Shown one piece after another: positions 1 through 12,472 of a DNA stretch of 64,000 nucleotides. The notes below the pieces were generated by a model that was not told the origin of the DNA, searched no databases, and saw nothing but the letters and a program-made list of their open reading frames with translations. The stretch covers positions 47,438,863 through 47,502,862 of the forward strand of contig CM019216.1 of the NCBI GenBank assembly GCA_009741485.1. The letters run 5' to 3'. The stretch's first letter is position 1. The number at the start of each line of letters is the position of its first letter. This DNA comes from Malurus cyaneus samueli. Lineage: Eukaryota; Chordata; Aves; Passeriformes; Maluridae. Both the position numbers and the translations under genes were made by a program.

Positions 1-3000
1 TTGGTATTGCGGGGGTTTCTGTTTTACTCTTGCTTCCTGGAAATGAAAGGAAATGTAATTCTGTCTTTAGTGGTTCTGAGGCAACTATTCTTCTCTCACT
101 GTAAGATCTCTCAGCTCTTATGAGATCAGGGAACAGAATGATCCTGTCAATACTCAGCAATGTTTTGGCAAAGTATAAAATAATCCATTTATTTACTTTT
201 ATTTCTTTTTATTTTTTTTTTTTTAAACTGCAAATGATAAGGAAACCCTATAGAACTTCTTTCATTATAGTTTTGCTTCCAGAAGCATATGAAATAAGCT
301 CTTTCCCCATGAGAAAATTTATAAAAATGAATAACATAGAATTTGGCATCAAGCAGTCCTGGGAAATCCAACATGATAAGAGTTTTCATGGGATTCATGA
401 TCTGATATTTGAATGGAATGAACTGCATGAGCTATAAACTTCAGGAAACTTCAGACCTCGATTTTTTTTCCTATTTGCCACAAGTTATCACACTTGGTCT
501 GAATGTCTTATTCTTCACTATTTTGTACTCTCAAGTATTAGTATGACACATGAAAGGATATTGCCAACTGTAGAGACATTAGACATTTGCCATGACATTT
601 GTCATTCTTTTTATATTTAACCTTTTTTGCATGTATATGAGACTGTACAGCATGCTTTTATTCAGGGAAGTTTTGCTGGTAATATATTATTTTTCTACTA
701 TGCATGGAACTGGGATGTAATTTAGTTTGACATTTTACCATCTTTATTTCTCGGATGCTTTAAACAATGGCTGTTTTTTTTTTTTTTTTTTTTTAATGAA
801 AAGTGCAAAGTTATGTATAACGGCCATAAAACCAACAATGTGTTTTTTGTTTCATTACTAGTGACATACTCCTAGGCAATCCAGAGTAGGTGGGAGAGAG
901 AACCTGAACCTGCCTCTGTAGATCTTCCCCAAGCCACACATTCCCTAAAGCACAAATGGTGCTGAAAAGCATCCAGGCTGGAAAATTTGCTGCAGTGTAT
1001 TTTAATCTTTACTACCATTATAGACAGTTACAAAATGTGACCCTCTGCCACCTGACAGGAGAAAATAAGTGATTTTCTCTCATAATTTATACAGGTATCT
1101 GCACGTGTATGAGTGTGTGGGTGTACCTGCCATCTCCTAATTAATGTCCAAGATAAAGCATTCATGTCCAAGATTTGTTCAGGAAAATAAAAATTGTATA
1201 AGGAATGACACAGATTGGGAAATGTCTAAATAAATGGCATTTCAAGTGGATATGCTGTTGTGTGGGATGCACCACATGTTAATTAACCAACACCATTTTA
1301 TTTGTACTCAGTAGCTGCATTAAAATGGTGTTTTCTGTACTGCTGTTTATCTTTTTCCACAAATATTTCAGTTGTCAGTTGTTGTCATATTGTATGCAGG
1401 GTCTTGAATACTTAAATCCTCAGACAGCAGGAAGTTAGCTAAGTCTCAGTTTTGTAATCTTGGTTTTATAGGCTATATGCCTGTCATTTCCCTTCTCAGA
1501 ACTTCATATCATGTTGGTTAATTAAAACCAAATGAGACAGAGTGGTAAATCTCTCCAAGATATCCTTTCATTAAGAATATTGTGAATATAATCACCTAGA
1601 TAAAGAGAAGATCCCTTTAGTCCCTTCTGTTGAAGGGAAATGTTGCAATATGATTTCAGTCATGTTGTTAGGCCTGAAATAACTCACCTGAGAAAGTCTT
1701 GCATCAAACTAGATTTTTCCAGTTCTCCTGCTCCCATGAAGTACATGTTCTGCTATATTTCACTGCTATTCTTACTTTCTGGTTCAGTGTAGAAAACCTT
1801 ATTGCCTTTTTAACTTTGATTTATGAAGGCAATGAATTGTACAAATACTCTATGGAATACGAACACACCAAAGAAACCCCTTACTTTGTGAAATTATGCC
1901 ACACATATATTCACTCCCCTGTATATGATCATCTTCTGAGGAGGGCAGCAAACAGATTTCCTGATGGATTTTTGTGAAGAAAAGGAAAGCAGGTGATAGT
2001 TTTCTGTATCAGTACTTTCGTTTGAAATATGTACCCTGCTGGGAAATATCTGAGAATAATTTTGTGCAAAGAAAAGAAAGAAAAGCATGGATGAAATGTA
2101 AATGCTTTCAGTTCCATCTATTTGGTCTATTGTAGCTTTACTTCAGAGACAGAAAACAATGATATCAAAACTGCACCACGTAAATGATAGATATAATTTA
2201 ATCATATATGTTATAAAAGTCTCTAACCCACACCACTGCTCCCCTGAAAATCAAGTGACATTTTCATAATAATTGCACTGAACAGGATGAGGCCCATTTA
2301 TTCCCATTCTAGAAAAGTGAAGGTGGTGCCACTTCCAAAACATTAACATCTGGAAAGAAAATCATATCCATGGTGTATGTGTTAGTCTGGAGTCAACAAA
2401 GATTAAGCATGCCCTTAAATGCTTTGCTAACTTAACATATGTTAAATCTTTGTTGAAATTGGGCCCAATTCTAACCAAAGTACACATAAATCATTAAACA
2501 ACTTCAGGGCTATGAAAGTTTGCCAGCCTCAGAACAACACACCTTAAAATGCCTTTTCTATATAAAGAGTGGACATTTAAATGATCCTTTTAATTCTGAT
2601 TTTTTAGTATAATTTAATTTGACCCTCTTTTATTGTCATTGTGGTTACTTTCATGAATGAAAAAAAATCCTTTTTGTAGTTAACTTGCTCCCTCTGCCTT
2701 GCTTTTAAAGTAGTGCTGTCTTTGTGTTACCAGTACAACAGTACTTTGATGCATAGCAAATATCTGGTAATAAAAAAAGAAACAAGACTACATTTATAGT
2801 ACGACTGTCTTCACAGACACTGTGATCTGAAAGAAAGCATTGGGAATTATTTTAACTCCATATTATCCTGAAACAGAGAATATTCCAAGAAAAGTATAAT
2901 TGCAAAGTAGTGTGCCAAGCTATGAGACTGGACATTTCAAGATCCTAGCAAAAGTAGTAAAATTATCATGGATTTTAGACCACTTACGCAAAAACATTTT

Positions 3001-5490
3001 TAAAAATTGGTGAAAAAAACTGGATTTCAGATTAAAAAGCTTAATATAAAATAAGTTATTTCATGCTCCCTTTAAATAAATCCTATGTGTAAAAGAAATC
3101 AAAATTGTAAAGTAAAATCTTCTAACATCAGAACATTCTTCCCTTTTCAGGGTGTCTATTGTGACATAAGCCAAGGATTCAATTTTCCTTTCCCATTCAG
3201 AATCAGATAAAGGCTCAGCTTACATAAAATCCTGTGGACAATTTAAGACATCCTGTTCTGCAATATTTTCTCAGACTTGAACTGGGATGAAAATGTCAGT
3301 GGGTTGAACTGATTTATGGAACACGTGTCTATCCACATAATAGATTCCTGCAGATATTAAGTGGCTGATTGATGGAGTATTGCAACAGCAACAAGGTCTC
3401 AGCTGCTGAGGGTGCAGATCATTCCTGGCACACCAGGAGCAGAGGCTTCAGTAAAACAATCAACCCTGGGACAAACAATGAGGAGCAAGACCCATTTTCT
3501 CGTGTCCTGTGGCAAATTGCTGGGGATTGAGATCAGATAATTTCCAGCTACTGTGCAAAAACAGGAAAGTCTGGAACTATCCCATTAAAACCAGAAAGAA
3601 AATTACTAAATCAGAAAAGACATGATGTTTAACTTCTCAGAAAACTATGGAGGGACAGAAGAAGAATGGTGGACTGAAAATAAAGCCTTTTGAAGATTCA
3701 GAAGGACTACAGAACAATCTTGAATGCAAATCCAAGGACCCTGAGCAGAAGTATTAATACAGGTAGGGCTTCATTATTTTGTTTACTGTTGCATAAAGAC
3801 CTGTACAGAAATAAACTGGAAAACTTGTCCTTATGCATTCAATAAGTTTCCTCTAACATTTGACCCTGAAGAGTTAGGCTGTAAACCCGGAATATAAACC
3901 CTGAGAATGGCTTTGCTTATGTTCTGAAAAAGTCTGAGAGGGTTAACTTCAGGAAATAGAAAATTGAAATGTCTAGTCCAGCTACCAGAATATTTTCTTT
4001 GGTAACATCAATATGACAGAAATACATGCAGAGATGCTCTCACCAGGTGCAGTGGCTGCTTAGAAAGAGAAATTTCAGGGCACACAGAGTCACTTAGACA
4101 TAAGATCCTGATGAGATTGCAGGATGGCAAACTTTACTTTGCCCATATACAGCAAGAGAGACAAGCTCCTTTCCTTTTTTTGAAAAGTACTTACAGGGGG
4201 TGTGTCACATAAACTTGACCCTGATTTTTGAAGTTTCTCCTTTTGGACTGACTACACAAGGAGATATGTGCGTTCACATACCCACACAAGACGAGAATAC
4301 ATAGTTTGATGGATGATGCAGAGTGTGCTGCTGTGAGTAAAACACATCCCTGCCTTGTGACTTGAGACCTGAGTCTGAGAAATCTGAAAGACAATGCATG
4401 ATGAGTTTGCCTGTTCCACTGTGTGGTAAATTATTCAACAAGCATGCTGATTTTTATTAATCCTCTGTAACATTTATGTGGTTTTAGTTTTCTTTCTATG
4501 CACTTGTGTCTTACAGGTGATAATCAAAGGACAATCAATAAGTCAGCTCCTTGATGAACTTCTTCTACATTTTAAAGCATACTTAATGTGCCAGAACTTT
4601 TGGATTCTTTTCCTTTTTATGAAGAATAAAACTGGTTATACCTTATGGCAATAGTTTTCCTGTTGCCATTTTAGTTACAAACATTTATCTTGAACCAAGA
4701 ATTAAAATAACTTCCCTAAGTAAATACTGTCCATTTCTAGTAAAACCAGTAGTTCTTCCTGCATTTGACAGAGTGGTTTGAACCTATAAATCCATCTTCT
4801 AACCAAGTTTTTCAGTGTAGTCTGCATTCTAATATTCTGTACTTACCCCATGAACCCATTTCCTGTATAATTTCCTATATAATGTCCTCTCTCTGCTTCT
4901 TACAAACAGTGGAAATATTGGTGGCATAATAAAGTAATAATTCTAGCACAATTGGCAGCCAGTTTGGGAGATTGGATGAAGCTGACATCTGAGCACTTGA
5001 AATTAGCTATTGTCTGTCATTTTATTCTGTCTGGATCCAGACGAAATTTCATTTGTTTTCAAGGGGGAACTTCTGCTCAATAAGTTTCTATTATGAACTC
5101 AAAGCGAGTGATGAATAAGATTTTTTTTTTTTTTGCATGTGTGTGGAGAGGAAGATGGGGAAAATTAGGCTTTAAAACCCAGTAATTAGGCAGTTAAGCG
5201 ACAGTACAAAATCTGTTAAACATACAGTAAAATTAAGTTAAAAATTTCAAGACGATTCCAGGGATATTCTAAGCAGCAGTTAGGATTTAATTTTTGCAGT
5301 GTTGAAAAGAGTTAGAACTGATTTTCAAATCAGGTGAATTATAGGGAGAAAGCACTATCATGGGGGTTGGAGAAGGTGCAGGAGCTTTGCCTATGAACTG
5401 GGGCTGTCTCCTGAGAGGGACTCACAGATGAGCTGTTCCCATTCCTGTCCCAAGCTCAGGGAGTGCACAAGGTCAGTGCCACTTGCTGCC

Positions 5491-5546
5491 GTCACCTGCT
5501 AATTTAGCTGAAAACACAGGAACACAGTCACCTGCTAATTTAGCTG
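5491..5546. repeat. 36-bp tandem duplication (1.55 copies)
   Basis: The 20-mer gtcacctgctaatttagctg occurs at 5491-5510 and again at 5527-5546, giving a 36-bp period. On the minus strand each copy holds a 12-bp block (CTAAATTAGCAG) bordered by AG and GT, discussed as a finding. Confidence 0.95.
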
Positions 5547-7446
5547 GAAATTCTCTCTTCTTGGCTTGAGCCTGCGCTCCCTTCCCTGTCCTGCACTGCC
5601 ACGTACTTGCTGTCCTCACAGTGACAAAGCAAACCCATCAAACTTATCCTTGCCATCCTTTGTCAGGATGAGGCAGCTGCTCACCACCCACACTCCTGGC
5701 TTTGAGAAACCCTTCAGAGAACCTGCTGGGCCCAGCACACACGGGGTGCCTGAGAAATCCTGTGAAAGAAACCTCTGGCTCCTCAGGGAAAAGGACAGGC
5801 TGATATTTTGTAAGGGTGGGTCACTTGCAGACCTGTCCTGCTGGCACGGGTGGAGAGACAATGCACTGTGCAGAAAGAAGAGGAAATGACACCAGGATTT
5901 GGGATGGAGATAACATTAAACAGAGTAGCTGAGGAAGATGTGCAACAAAACAATTTCAACTCTGATTTCTCCCTTTAGAACTGTATCACTTGCATATAGC
6001 TATGAAACTATTCTGCTTTACAACCGAATACTGGCGTCTCAAGCCTAGGTTCTGATGACTGTCAGAGAGGTGATTTTTTTTCCAGTTAGAGAAAATTGGA
6101 AGTGTTTGAACATATCCACTGTTAAAATTAAGTAAAGGAAATTTCTTGGGGTTGGTTTCCTAGAGCAGCTGTCAGCTTCCAGATCCAGAAGTTCTCATAG
6201 TCTTCCAAACTCCATATTCACTTTCTTTGCTTTCTCTGTATATATATAAATATATAGAGGTAAAAATAGTGCATGTTGGATTAGGCAGGGATTTCTTAAC
6301 CAGTGACATTAAGATCAGGAACATATGTGATGTAGATGCACTGTAAGATGACCAGCTGTGCTCTCAGTCTGTTCAGTCTGTTAAGAGGAGTAAACCTTCA
6401 GCTTTAGGCATTCTTGAGTACAGGTTGTGATGTAATAAGATATGTGGAAGAAAATGAAATATGAAATTGGATAATGTATTTAATTTACTGTGCTAATAGG
6501 CAACAGTCTACTTACAATGTTGCCAAACAAGCATATTTAATATTTTGCTATGGTGAGTTATTCTGGTGATAAACTAATTTTCAGAGAACTGGAGGGGAAG
6601 CAAAAATTCAGAACTCAAAGCCTGCTCTTTACAATTTTTAAGGCAAACTAGATATTTAGAAATGTGTTAGAGCAGACAAACTTATTTTATTTTTTCCATA
6701 AGAAGCCATGCCAGTTTTCCCCCTCTTTATCTTAAGCAGATTACTGTCATCACCATTCTTGCCAAGAAGCAGACTCATTGGAATATTTTTCAAACATGAA
6801 CACAAATATTGGATGCAAGCAGGTGGAATGAATTAATTATAAGCATATGGTTCTAACATAACGATTTCTACAGCGTACTGTTGAGATTTCTAAGGGTCTA
6901 GCTGTACAACACACTTTGGCAACAAAGCTGCTTTAAGAAATTATCGGCTACATGAATATAAATGTTTGTGGAGCCAGACTTGCTGAAATGATCCAGACTG
7001 AATACCCTGCCACACACACACACACATTCCTAGGACAGCTTTTAGCTCCGAGCCATGGCAGTGGTGTGGTTTATGCTGTTCCCCCGCTGTTAACACAAAC
7101 GAACACGGTGTCAAACAAACACAGCAGGCAGGGATGGGGAGCCCTGCTGGGGAAATGGTGCTTCCAAGGCCAGCTTCCCTCAGGACTTTGTACAGTCATG
7201 CAGTGTGTTCTGCTAGAACCCACATCCACTGCGATTCCAGGCTGAGAGTCCTTCTGTGGGAGAGACAACTGAAGGTTTTCCCAGCTTGCACTGATCCTTG
7301 ACCAATTCCCAATCACCCGTACTGACGCAAGTTACTATTCCCTTTCTCAGAGGCAGAGATTTCTGAGATAGAGCACTGAAACGGCCTGAATTGGGAAAAG
7401 ATAGCCAGAAAACAATCTTTTAAAAAGAAAGGGAACAAAAAGATCC

Positions 7447-7469
7447 CAGATCCATACAGATCCATACAG
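7447..7469. repeat. Short tandem duplication (10-bp unit)
   Basis: The unit cagatccata is repeated twice in tandem, followed by part of a third. Confidence 0.9.
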
Positions 7470-8325
7470 GGGGATCAGCTGGAGGCAAGAAGCAGCTACA
7501 TGAAGGAGGAAGAGTGGGCTGGCCACTCCTGGGATGCCAGCACCAGGCACAGCTGAAAGCACAGAGACTGGTGCAGCACTGGCTGTCCTGCTTTAGACCA
7601 GAATAATACTATGGTTTCATACTCTCCACATTTTCATATGTTTTTTGATAGTTAATATAAAAATTTAGTCAATCTGCAAATATAATGGCTATTCATATCA
7701 TTATTCTTTAAACTGGGTTTTATTTAATTTAGCAGAAATGAGACGTGATATTTTGAAGATGGCTGTGAAGCAGGAGAAATAATAAATAAATAAAAATTAG
7801 TAGAGTTTTACAAGCCAATCTAAATTCAGACAGGAATTTATGTCATTACATGTTTAAGAAAAGTTTTCTTGTCCTTTCAGTGCATATTTATTATTATTTA
7901 AGAGATCCATTTTGAAAACCTGCTGTGAGATCAGCACATTGAAAAATCAGTTCCCCTTCTCGAAGGGCTCGAATACAGCATCACATGGAAACTAATTTCT
8001 CTACATATTGTTTTTGAAATCAGTTTTTATGTTCAGATTATTTTCTTTTGATCTCAAGCCTTGCAGAGTGGCCCAGTATGGCACCCATAGCTCCCACGGG
8101 AGAATAAGAAGCAAACATAAGGTTAGAAATGAAGGCTAAATACTTTCGTTCTTAGCAAATATTTCGCACATGAATTATCACGATGATTTAGAGCAAAACA
8201 ACAAAAACCACCCTGACAACTAAGACCACGGGCTTTTGTGCAATCCAGCAGATGGTGCTATGATGCAATAAACTGGTTCAAGAGCACAAGAAATACATTG
8301 CATGCAAACATTTTTTTTCCTTTAC

Positions 8326-8379
8326 CTGGGGCTGCAGCTTTTTTGATGGCTGGATTGGCTGCAGGAGCTTTTGCTGGCC
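8326..8379 (-). CDS. TRDN: Triadin Ala/Pro-rich luminal exon (54 bp)
   Basis: This exon reads in phase 1 as (R)PAKAPAANPAIKKAAAP(x); Arg follows if the preceding exon ends in A, as 11621-11656 does. The acceptor is good (...gttttattttttttaag) and the donor is CCCCAG|gtaaag. Length is 54 bp with symmetrical phase. It is the leftmost secure exon in the window. The peptide resembles the Ala-rich stretch of human triadin (KIAAQAAAKK) by order and composition, with more Pro. A different frame across the exon is also open (GQQKLLQPIQPSKK...), but it breaks the phase shared by all other exons and is taken as a shadow. The product is a flexible luminal spacer between charged blocks, with no catalytic role. 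Confidence 0.8.
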
Positions 8380-10300
8380 CTTAAAAAAATAAAACAAAAC
8401 ATTTATTACAAAGAATTCTATCTTAAAAACCCCACAGTAATCTGAGGAAAGGCTTCCAGTGAGGAAGCCTGTAACAACTTTTTTCACTGAGTAGTTAAAC
8501 AAAGAGATTGCCCAAAGAGAGAAAAGCTGAGTTGTCTTCAATAAACTCAAAGACAACAACAGAATAACCAGCTGAAGGGATAGTAAGCTCTTGTGGTTAG
8601 GCACTGAATCACTTCTTTCAGCTTCTTTTCTGCTTAGTAATTCAATATCTATTGGCAAAGCAGAGGAAAGGAGGCATGTAAGGGTTTTAGCATAGCCTGC
8701 CTTGCCCCCCAGGCAGCAGCTGTGTGTTGGGAGCCTCTGCATTTGATGTGGCAGCAATGAGAGCAGAAGGTCCTGAACCAGCCTCTGTCAGCTGATGAGG
8801 ACTCACTCCCATGAGGTACTTCAGGGATCCAAGATATTCAGTGGCATCCTTTCCCCTAATCTGAAACTTGCCCCGGTTAGAAAAAGTGAAATTGGGCAAC
8901 TTTTGCAAAGTACATCCACAGGCTTGGCTATGCCAGGAATCTCCCTCCATCCTGGAGAACGGAGGAGCATTAGGAGAATGTCTTCCTGTTTGATCCTGCA
9001 ATTGAAAGAGCAGCTGCTGTGTTCTCCTAGTGGAGAAACACACTGTCTCAGGCCATTTAACTGCAGATCTGTTCTAGGTCTTCTCATGAAGTATTTCCCT
9101 TATTCTGTCTTTGTTGGTAGAACATTTCTTAGCAGAATGAAGGTCCAGATGACGAATGGTATGTGCATCTCCAAGTGGCTTTGGGAAATCTCAGCTTCAA
9201 GTAGAAGAACCTAAGTAGCCTACTAGATTTATTTACTATTTACTAGCGTATAATTAATTGCTTTGATGCTCAGGAGCTATCAAAACAGACTGTACTTATC
9301 AAAATAATTTAACAAATACCCATAAGCTAAACTCCACTGACTGCCATAAAGGACTTTTTGTATCAACTAGGAGGTCCTTTAATTTAAAATTCACATTTCC
9401 ATATCGTGAGAGGAAATAGCTAATCATTTTAACCACAAGCTGAATTACAGAATGCCAAAAAAATGTTTGTTAATCCTTCACATCTGTCACTGTATTATTA
9501 CAATGAAAAATAACATGGCTAAATCAGGAATGTAATTTTGAATTCTTTCCCTTCAGTCTTTTGAGAAGTTCATAAAAGATGCATCAGATTAGCTTGTGAA
9601 ACAGAATGAAAACAAAATATAGTTTGTGTGTGTGTGATTGCTTTGTGTCCATCCATTGAAAAGCCCACAGCAGATAATTATATCCTAACTTAGTTTTTAT
9701 CTTGGCATTGAAATAATTTGGGGTGCTCACCCCTCCTTCAGGGAAATTTGGGTAAGACCTTGAAGAAGAATTTTCTTCCTATTACTTTTCCAAGTGCCTG
9801 TTTTTGCAGAAGTAAGTCATCCAGCATGCATGTTCTACAAGGGTCAAATGGACTTAATACAAAATTGCAGGACTCTTTCATTTATCCCCTTCTGAGCTCT
9901 CAGCTAGAGCACGCTTGACAGGGAAACTTTTTTTTTTTACTTTTTTCATAATATCTGTGAAAACAAACTAATTTAGGGTTCTTTTTGTTCTACAAAGATT
10001 TTGATTTTAAATAATTTTGGAAAAAAAATAAAATTTAGGATTCATTTGACTAAAAAGTCTGTAATTTACTTACATTTTTATATAACTTTTCAGTCACATT
10101 GAAACAAAAGTGCAAAAGTTTAAACTTGCGTTTTTCAAGCATACGGTTTTGAGTTTGTGATTAAAAAATTATTTACATGCTTATGATCCTGCATCTTTAC
10201 ATGAACTAGCTTCATCAGCAAATTTCACTCTGCAAAGTTCACTTGTGATAGAGTTGGGTAGTTTTACTGTGACAGCTGTTGGGGTATTCATCCATGATAA

Positions 10301-10632
10301 GAATCATAGAATGGTTGGGTTTGGAACCTTAAAGATCATCTCATTCCAAACACCCTGACAGTCAGGGACACCTTCTATGGGGCCAGGTTTCTTAAAGCTC
10401 CATCCAGGCTGTCCTTGAACCCTTCCAGGGATGAGACAATTCCAGTTTCTCTCTGTTCCAACTCCTCACCACCCTCATAGCAAAGAACTTCTCCCTAACA
10501 TCCAATCTAAACCTACTCTCTTTCAGTTTAAAGACATTTCCCCTTGTCCTGTCATTGGATACCCTTGTGAAAAGCCCTCCTCCAGTTCTTCTGTAGGCCT
10601 CCTTTAGGCCTGGAAGGTTGCTCTGAAGAATT
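10301..10632 (-). mobile_element. CR1 LINE 3' fragment
   Basis: Read on the minus strand, the element ends with the typical avian CR1 tail (ccaacCattctatgattc at 10301). The plus strand shows the hallmark run from gaatcatagaatggttgggt through rapid matches such as ccttccagggatgagacaat and ccccttgtcctgtcattg. The fragment is 5'-truncated, as is usual for CR1, and about 330 bp long. It carries no intact open frame and sits in a triadin intron in the same orientation as the gene. Confidence 0.9.
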
Positions 10633-11050
10633 ATGTGTCCAAATAAATGCGTCCTTTAAGATTTGCTTGAAAACAGGCATTTATTTCAGTAATAGGACAT
10701 TACTTGTAGAATAAGTCTATTAAATATTTTGTTAGATATTTCTACAAAATTTGCATAAGAACCCAATGTACAAGCTCTTTTTTCATTGCCAAAATAAATA
10801 TTTTAATAAATTGCTGCAAAACTGAGGATGGCAGGAGGTTGTTCTGCCACACAAGTCATGAAAGTCCGTACGTGGAAGTAGGAGTCAGTGTACTCTTTAA
10901 TTGTGAATTTGAATCAGATTTCGAAGCCCAATGTTTTTTCTAATTTTTCTTACATACTGCATTTTAAGAACAGAATGCTGAGCAGACATTTTACCCAAGA
11001 AAGTGTCTAACTGTCCTTATTACACTGAGGCATTGATGCTTGCAGATTTA

Positions 11051-11078
11051 TAGAAAAGTTATAGAAAAAACTTTTCTA
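11051..11078. repeat. Inverted repeat, 10-bp stem
   Basis: tagaaaagtt at 11051-11060 is the reverse complement of aacttttcta at 11069-11078, with an 8-nt spacer. AT-rich, probably incidental. Confidence 0.85.
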
Positions 11079-11620
11079 TATGTATGTAGGTGATCCCTTT
11101 TCAATGATGCCATGTTCTCAGAGCATTTTTTGGTTATTTTTTTTCAGAAGAGTACAATTCCCATCTCTCTTCAGCCTCAGAAGTGTCTCTGCTGGAACCA
11201 GAGGTACCTAGACAGGCAGAGCCCTTGTTTTGCATTTGTGAAGATAAATTTGGTGTTCCTCAGAATGTTGAACTTTGAGTCTTCCCAGACTATTTATGAG
11301 AATTGCTGCCACTGAGAGCACATTCAGCTGAGACCTCAATTTGACATTTCCTCCCCTATGAAACCTTTGTTTTTAAAGACAGTGATAGGAAAGATGGGAA
11401 GGCAAAACTGTCAGTCACAAAGAGGAGTGTGCAATTAGAAGTAGGATAAGAATGGATTTAGAAAGTAGGAGACAGCTGAAGTCTAAACATGTCATTTTTC
11501 AATCATAAACGGTGTAGCTACTTTCTTTGTATTTTCAACAACCCAATAACTATTTTTTTTGGATTAATAAAATGCACTTTTTGAAATCTCATGGCAAATA
11601 CAAGGACAATAGTTTCTTAC

Positions 11621-11656
11621 TTTTGAGTTCTTTGGGTACAGCAGCTTCTTTTTTAT
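11621..11656 (-). CDS. TRDN: Triadin KEKE-type microexon (36 bp)
   Basis: This exon reads in phase 1 as (D)KKEAAVPKELK(x), where Asp comes from a preceding G plus AT. The acceptor is excellent (...ttttttttctcttacag) and the donor is AAAA|gtaaga. Length is 36 bp with symmetrical phase. The product is a short basic/acidic luminal segment of triadin, similar in size and style to the exon at 32403-32438 (EKSAVVSKEVK compared with DKKEAAVPKELK), which suggests they share an origin by exon duplication. A 22-bp perfect palindrome lies about 90 bp upstream in the transcript. The exact human counterpart is uncertain because this part of triadin diverges quickly; EPGKASETKQ is one possibility by order. 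Confidence 0.85.
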
Positions 11657-11748
11657 CTGTAAGAGAAAAAAAACCAAAAACATATGCATAAAAACACAGG
11701 AAGGATGAAGGCAGACACAAAACTGTAGCATGTTCTTTAGAGGCTGAA

Positions 11749-11770
11749 CAATGTGCTTTAAAGCACATTG
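11749..11770. repeat. Perfect 22-bp palindrome
   Basis: Left arm caatgtgcttt and right arm aaagcacattg are exact reverse complements with no spacer. It lies about 90 bp upstream, in transcript order, of the triadin exon at 11621-11656. Confidence 0.95.
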
Positions 11771-12454
11771 GAATGATGCAATGATTCATTTCATCTCTGT
11801 TTGTTTCATGGTACAGTGGCACTAATTTAACCCTAAGTGTAAATACAGGAAAACCTGTGTGAAGAAATACGTGAGGTTTGATGTGTGATGGAGCTACCAT
11901 GGTTCATGCGTAGTAGCTGAGCTGTGGCTGCTCAGCATGTGCACCTTGTCAGGTTGCAGAAACACGAGGAGGATGTGCTGGCAGCCTGAGTACAGAGATG
12001 TAATGAAAGGCACCCTACTCCTGCCGTTTTTTGAAGTAGGCTACACCTTTTGAACCTGGAGAAACTCAGTCCTACATATGGTCCATGTAAGAGTAGGCAA
12101 AATCTGTCCCTGGTTGTTTGAAACAAAACTGAAAGGACTTAGCTGGATCAAAATGCAGCATGGTCAGACACAAAGTCTGCCAGAAAGCCTTGACTAGGGC
12201 TGTTCAGTCTCACCTTCACTAAAAACGGGATTTTTGTGCAACTTCTTTTGTCAGACTTTTTTTTTCTGATGGCTGAGAGGTTTGGAATCTTTTCTAAGGA
12301 GGTGTAAGTGTGCAGAAATGCTCAGAGATTGCTTCTCTCTCTGTTATAATTCTCTGCTATAATTCTGAGGTGGAATTCTACTGTTCCACCTGAGTGCTTT
12401 TAACTGGGTGCAGAATTCATCCATTTATGGAAATCTGCTTGGCACCTCACACAC

Positions 12455-12472
12455 CTTTTTCAGTAGTGTCAC
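12455..12472 (-). CDS. TRDN: Probable triadin microexon (18 bp)
   Basis: This is an 18-bp candidate exon. In the triadin phase it reads (G)DTTEK(D), giving a continuous ...IKKT-G-DTTEK-D-KKEAAV... when joined to the flanking secure exons. The acceptor is very good (...ctcttggttccccag) and the donor is good (AAAAAG|gtgtgtgag). Length is divisible by 3 and the frame is open, with the Lys/Glu character of the family. It sits about 800 bp before the secure exon at 11621-11656. Human triadin has a number of very short exons in this part, so a six-residue exon is plausible. Against it, a loose scan of a window this size will also find chance 18-bp exon mimics. It is supported by sequence features only. 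Confidence 0.42.

Larger units (their letters stand above)
1..8325 (-). other. Triadin intron or 3' flank; no secure exon
   Basis: No convincing exon was found. The longest open frames (for example 5566-5889 plus) lack family similarity and splice context. The stretch is AT-rich, with a T run near 777-794, a short CA repeat at 7013-7026, a tandem duplicated 36-bp unit from 5491, and a TATA-type run at 6240-6256. The triadin C-terminal exon was searched for by its GYNGYG-type motif and not found, so the gene probably continues to the left of the window. Confidence 0.6.
8380..11620 (-). other. TRDN: Triadin intron (3.2 kb)
   Basis: This intron lies between the 36-bp and 54-bp exons. It holds a minus-strand CR1 fragment at about 10301-10632 and a small inverted repeat at 11051-11078. 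The overlapping plus/minus open frames at 8687-9214 have no recognisable family and oppose each other, so they are treated as non-coding. Confidence 0.7.

Noticed and set aside
4195..4239. Minus-strand block with a near-perfect donor (CCCCCT|gtaagtactt)
   Set aside because: The triadin phase hits TGA and the acceptor is poor. Only phase 0 is open, which does not match the gene.
8278..8757. 159-residue minus-strand open frame
   Set aside because: It overlaps the triadin 54-bp exon in a different frame and includes intron sequence. The exon's shared phase and splice borders explain the signal better.
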